Source: Osmia lignaria lignaria (lineage: Eukaryota; Arthropoda; Insecta; Hymenoptera; Megachilidae). Taken from it: DNA of 64,000 nt. Below, one piece after another: positions 63,107-64,000 of this stretch. Under the pieces are notes generated by a model. It was not told where the DNA came from. It searched no databases and was given only the letters and a program-made list of their open reading frames with translations. The stretch spans positions 25,890,001-25,954,000 of the forward strand of contig NW_027478161.1 of NCBI RefSeq assembly GCF_051020975.1. The letters run 5' to 3'. The stretch's first letter is position 1. Each line of letters opens with the position of its first letter. Both the position numbers and the translations under genes were made by a program.

Positions 63107-64000
63107 ACAGACTTTTTTGTAGAGAATTAAGTTTCCTACTTTTTATGTTCTATGATATTTTTTGATCAGACGCGTAGTTGTCGAGATATATCAAGATATT
63201 TAAAAGTTCCGAAGCCGCACCAACATAATAGAGATACAGAAACACCGTGGCCCCTTTCTTTGAGATAACTCTGCACTATTGCGTGCTGCAAATGCCACTT
63301 CCAGCTTAGCTGTGCAGAAGAAGAACAACAAGAAGAAGAAATATCTCGAAATATGTCCGTCAGGCCCCTTACCTTGAGATAAATCTGCAAATATCTCGGA
63401 AACGAAGCGAGCTATGGCAAAATGTTAAGAGACCTTTTTTGTAGAGAATTAAGTTTCCTACTTTCTATCTTCTATGATATTTTCTGATCAGATGCGTAGT
63501 TCTCGAGATATATCAAGATATTTAAAAGTTCCGAAGCCGCACCAACATAATAGAGATACAGAAACACCGTGGCCCCTCTCTTTGAGATAACTCTGCACAA
63601 TTGCGAGCTGCAAATGCCACTTCCAGCTTAGCTGTGCAGAAGAGGAACAACAAGAAGAAGAAATATCTCGAAATATGTCCGTCAGGCCCCTTCCCTTGAG
63701 ATAAATCTGCAAATATCTCGGAAACGGAGCGAGCTATGGCAAAATGTTAAGAGACCTTTTTTGTAGAGAATTATGTTTCCTACTTTTTATGTTCTATGAT
63801 ATTTTTTGATCAGACGCGTAGTTCTCGAGATATATCAAGATATTTAAAAGTTCCGAAGCCGCACCAACATAATAGAGATACAGAAACACCGTGGCTCCTT
63901 TCTTTGAGATAACTCTGCACTATTGCGACCTGGAAATGCCACTTCCAGTTTAGCTGTGCAGAAGAAGAACAACAAGAAGAAGAAATATCTCGAAATATGT
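63107..64000 (+). repeat. Last two complete monomers and one partial monomer
   Basis: Monomers at 63107 (321 bp, one base lost near 63112), 63428 and 63750 (first 251 bp only). The second has TTTCTATCTTC, CACAATTGCG and GAGGAACAAC. The last ends inside CGAAATATGT, so the array runs off the window. No boundary feature is visible. Confidence 0.9.

Larger units (their letters stand above)
1..64000. repeat. 322-bp satellite DNA array (about 199 tandem monomers), spanning the whole window
   Basis: The same roughly 322-bp sequence recurs head to tail in one orientation from the first to the last base. The landmark AGAGACC, or a close variant, comes back every 322 bp, for example at 45077, 45399, 47653 and 47975. 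No monomer is inverted and nothing foreign interrupts the array. Seven net single-base losses over 64 kb are the only register changes found. Neighbouring monomers differ at a modest number of positions, while blocks of several monomers are much more alike, so the array has higher-order structure. Arrays of this length and regularity are typical of eukaryotic centromeric or pericentromeric heterochromatin; location here is inference. No gene, tRNA, rRNA or transposon was found in any part, so stretches without genes are satellite throughout. Confidence 0.98.

Noticed and set aside
704..63712. Minus-strand open frames of about 74 codons in most monomers, annotated as genes
   Set aside because: They are copies of one satellite stretch. 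They have no independent coding signal, stop codons and frame losses spread along with HOR units, and the monomer length (not a multiple of three) prevents a repeat protein.
1..64000. CRISPR array or bacterial repeat region
   Set aside because: The whole 322-bp unit is repeated with no short repeat and unique spacer structure, and no cas-like genes are present.
1..64000. Transposable element or foreign insertion inside the array
   Set aside because: The 322-bp register is never broken by more than one base at a time, so no insertion is present.

Overview
The whole 64 kb window is one uninterrupted head-to-tail satellite DNA array. The monomer is 322 bp and about 199 copies fit (198.8 by length). 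I see no unique sequence, gene, RNA gene, transposable element, telomere repeat or array edge. The first base and the last base both lie inside the array, so it continues on both sides. This is eukaryotic constitutive heterochromatin of a centromeric, pericentromeric or subtelomeric kind. The sequence alone does not say which.

Organism: not identifiable with confidence. A near-consensus monomer (47653-47974) has 126 G+C of 322 (39%) and 11 CpG against about 12.3 expected (ratio about 0.9). The lack of CpG decay argues against a heavily methylated vertebrate or plant satellite and fits a weakly methylated genome such as many insects. The repeated AAATATCTCG core also resembles motifs I recall from insect satellites, but that is a recollection and not a search result.

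Monomer anatomy (register starting at AGAGACC): a T6 run; a 75-bp segment that exists as two linked haplotypes, here called T and A; a pair of CGAGATAT cores 10 bp apart; an ancient internal duplication with a 27-bp core, offset 114 bp; a T-free GAA/CAA tract; and two inverted AAATATCTCG cores 50 bp apart. Length is almost perfectly fixed. The only net length changes I find are seven single-base losses, each in a C run.

Layout: monomer variants are organised into a patchwork of higher-order repeats (HORs) whose period changes along the array. 1-1931 is divergent monomers. 1932-6760 has dimers and an 8/7-monomer-spaced duplication. 6761-8370 holds the first copy of a recurrent four-monomer cassette. 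8371-9658 is a dimer x2. 9981-17706 is a 10-mer, an 11-mer and a partial third copy. 17707-20926 is a pentamer x2. 21249-23180 is a trimer x2. 23181-30908 is a mosaic with 5- and 13-monomer spacings. 30909-33484 is a tetramer x2. 34129-37992 is a hexamer x2. 39603-42178 is a tetramer x2. 42179-46686 is mixed with a partial hexamer. 46687-50550 is a near-identical hexamer x2. 50551-54092 is scrambled derivatives. 54093-63106 is a 15-mer followed by a related 13-mer. 63107-64000 is the tail.

The most informative result is mechanistic. At four places a whole-monomer difference between two HOR copies coincides with a single hybrid monomer, whose left part matches one monomer and right part matches the next one of the sister copy. 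This is the footprint of in-register unequal exchange. Short open frames occur in nearly every monomer, but they look like by-products of homogenisation and I annotate no CDS.
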